Shown piece by piece: positions 6,433 to 6,666 of a stretch of DNA of 6,666 nt. The stretch covers positions 1-6,666 of the forward strand of contig SBBU01000140.1 in assembly GCA_005239585.1 (NCBI GenBank), written 5' to 3'. The stretch is from Planctomycetaceae bacterium (lineage in GTDB: Bacteria; Planctomycetota; MHYJ01; SBBU01). The notes below the pieces were generated by a model that searched no databases, was not told the DNA's origin, and saw only the letters and a list, made by a program, of their open reading frames with translations. The translations under genes and the position numbers were made by a program. Each line of letters starts with the position of its first letter. The stretch's first letter is position 1.

Positions 6433-6518
6433 GGCAGAGCTTGCGTTGAGAAATTGATCTGTGACTAGAGAAAGTCAGGCGAGATTGAATGTCTCATATA
6501 TTATGTTTATATTTACAA

Positions 6519-6665
6519 TCAACGATTACTACCCCGCACCACAAAAAGCCCCGTCTGGAAGGACGGGGTGCGGGGTTTACTCCTTTTAACTTTTGAGGGC
6601 TTGTTGAGAAGGTATTCGGCTTTCTGTATCTTTCTTTCCATTTCTTGTTTATCCTTCTGGTATCT
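6519..6665 (-). CDS. Open frame entering from right edge, partial C-terminus, possible transposase remnant
   Basis: On the - strand a frame is open from the right edge to a TGA at 6519-6521, giving 48 residues. The first part reads like real protein: RYQKDKQEMERKIQKAEYLL followed by NKPSKVKRSK, a charged helix then a basic linker. By memory this resembles the helix and 'NPSK' segment of some IS4/IS1634-type transposases, which is weak evidence. The last 19 codons are read through the G/C-rich hairpin, including the terminator at 6543-6568, so this end is probably not the native C-terminus. Either the gene was truncated by what lies here, or the frame is chance. No start is in the window. Confidence 0.3.
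   Translation of the reverse strand, partial: RYQKDKQEMERKIQKAEYLLNKPSKVKRSKPRTPSFQTGLFVVRGSNR
6531..6576. repeat. Nested G/C-rich inverted repeat around the leftward terminator
   Basis: The outer arms ACCCCGCACC (6531-6540) and GGTGCGGGGT (6567-6576) are perfect 10-base complements and enclose the inner 7 bp hairpin at 6549-6568. The two share bases 6567-6568, so either one 10 bp stem forms, or an 8 bp outer stem stacks on the 7 bp inner stem with a bulge at 6539-6548. The composition is sharply more G/C-rich than the flanks. It might be a dispersed REP-like element, but only one copy is visible here. Confidence 0.5.
6543..6568 (-). terminator. Intrinsic terminator for leftward transcription
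   Basis: On the - strand the inner hairpin has a 7 bp all-matching stem, CCCCGTC with GACGGGG (6562-6568 and 6549-6555), a six-base loop, then C and five T (complement of 6543-6547). This is the standard layout of a rho-independent terminator for a gene coming from the right of the window. It lacks a good T-run on the + strand, where only three T follow the outer arm. Confidence 0.65.
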
Positions 6666-6666
6666 A

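Larger units (their letters stand above)
6314..6666. other. Non-coding 3' region with hairpins; no + strand gene seen
   Basis: After the PIG-L stop, no + strand frame of useful length is present. The stretch 6314-6403 shows no motif that I recognise. The stretch 6433-6530 is A/T-rich, with a weak promoter-like pair at 6485-6490 (TTGAAT) and 6508-6513 (TATATT), 17 bp apart, pointing right. The supported elements are the palindromic terminator at 6404-6432, the G/C-rich hairpin at 6531-6576, and an open - strand frame from the right edge. No tRNA, rRNA or CRISPR repeat is visible. Confidence 0.6.

Noticed and set aside
6485..6513. Rightward promoter TTGAAT, 17 bp, TATATT
   Set aside because: Boxes are only 4/6 and 5/6 in A/T-rich sequence, and no + strand gene follows; kept only as a remark in the hairpin finding.
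1..6666. CRISPR array, tRNA or rRNA, phage genes, toxin-antitoxin or defence system
   Set aside because: No regularly spaced repeats, no cloverleaf or rRNA signature and no such protein families were seen; small cryptic systems cannot be ruled out in the last 350 bases.

Overview
The window looks like a bacterial chromosome segment with moderate A+T content by eye. Seven genes are packed head to tail on the + strand, followed by about 350 bases of non-coding sequence at the right end. The order YbbR-domain protein, glmM (the cdaA-ybbR-glmM arrangement of many bacteria), then pdxJ of the DXP-dependent vitamin B6 pathway, plus a HEAT-repeat protein carrying GspG-like domains, would fit a planctomycete or PVC-type bacterium. 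No marker gene settles this, so the taxonomic guess is weak.

Region 1 (1-2379) is a housekeeping block: the 3' end of a YbbR-domain gene, glmM (phosphoglucosamine mutase, cell-wall precursor synthesis) and pdxJ (pyridoxine 5'-phosphate synthase). The three genes are joined by two ATGA stop/start overlaps, which implies one transcript and translational coupling. The missing 5' neighbour is probably a diadenylate cyclase gene, by analogy with other genomes.

Region 2 (2380-6313) appears to start a second transcription unit. A good sigma70-type promoter (TTGAAA, 16 bp, TATAAT) sits so close to the next ATG that its mRNA should be leaderless or nearly so. The first gene encodes an unusual 497-residue protein: a short hydrophobic N-terminus, a HEAT-like helical region, then two tandem domains that resemble the C-terminal globular part of type II secretion major pseudopilin GspG without the pilin helix. 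Overlapping it by 28 bp is an adenosine deaminase family gene, then (10 bp overlap) a PHP-domain metal phosphoesterase, then (12 bp gap) a PIG-L/LmbE-family deacetylase. The last three are soluble metal-dependent hydrolases; their shared substrate, if any, is unknown.

Region 3 (6314-6666) carries a perfect 28-base palindrome with an A-run and a T-run, a convincing bidirectional terminator. Further right is a G/C-rich nested hairpin that reads as a terminator on the - strand. An open - strand frame enters from the right edge and runs through that hairpin. It may be the tail of a decayed or truncated gene, possibly a transposase, but this is weakly supported.

The most unusual item is the HEAT plus double GspG-like protein and its leaderless-type promoter. 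The rest is well-known families in a slightly unusual combination.
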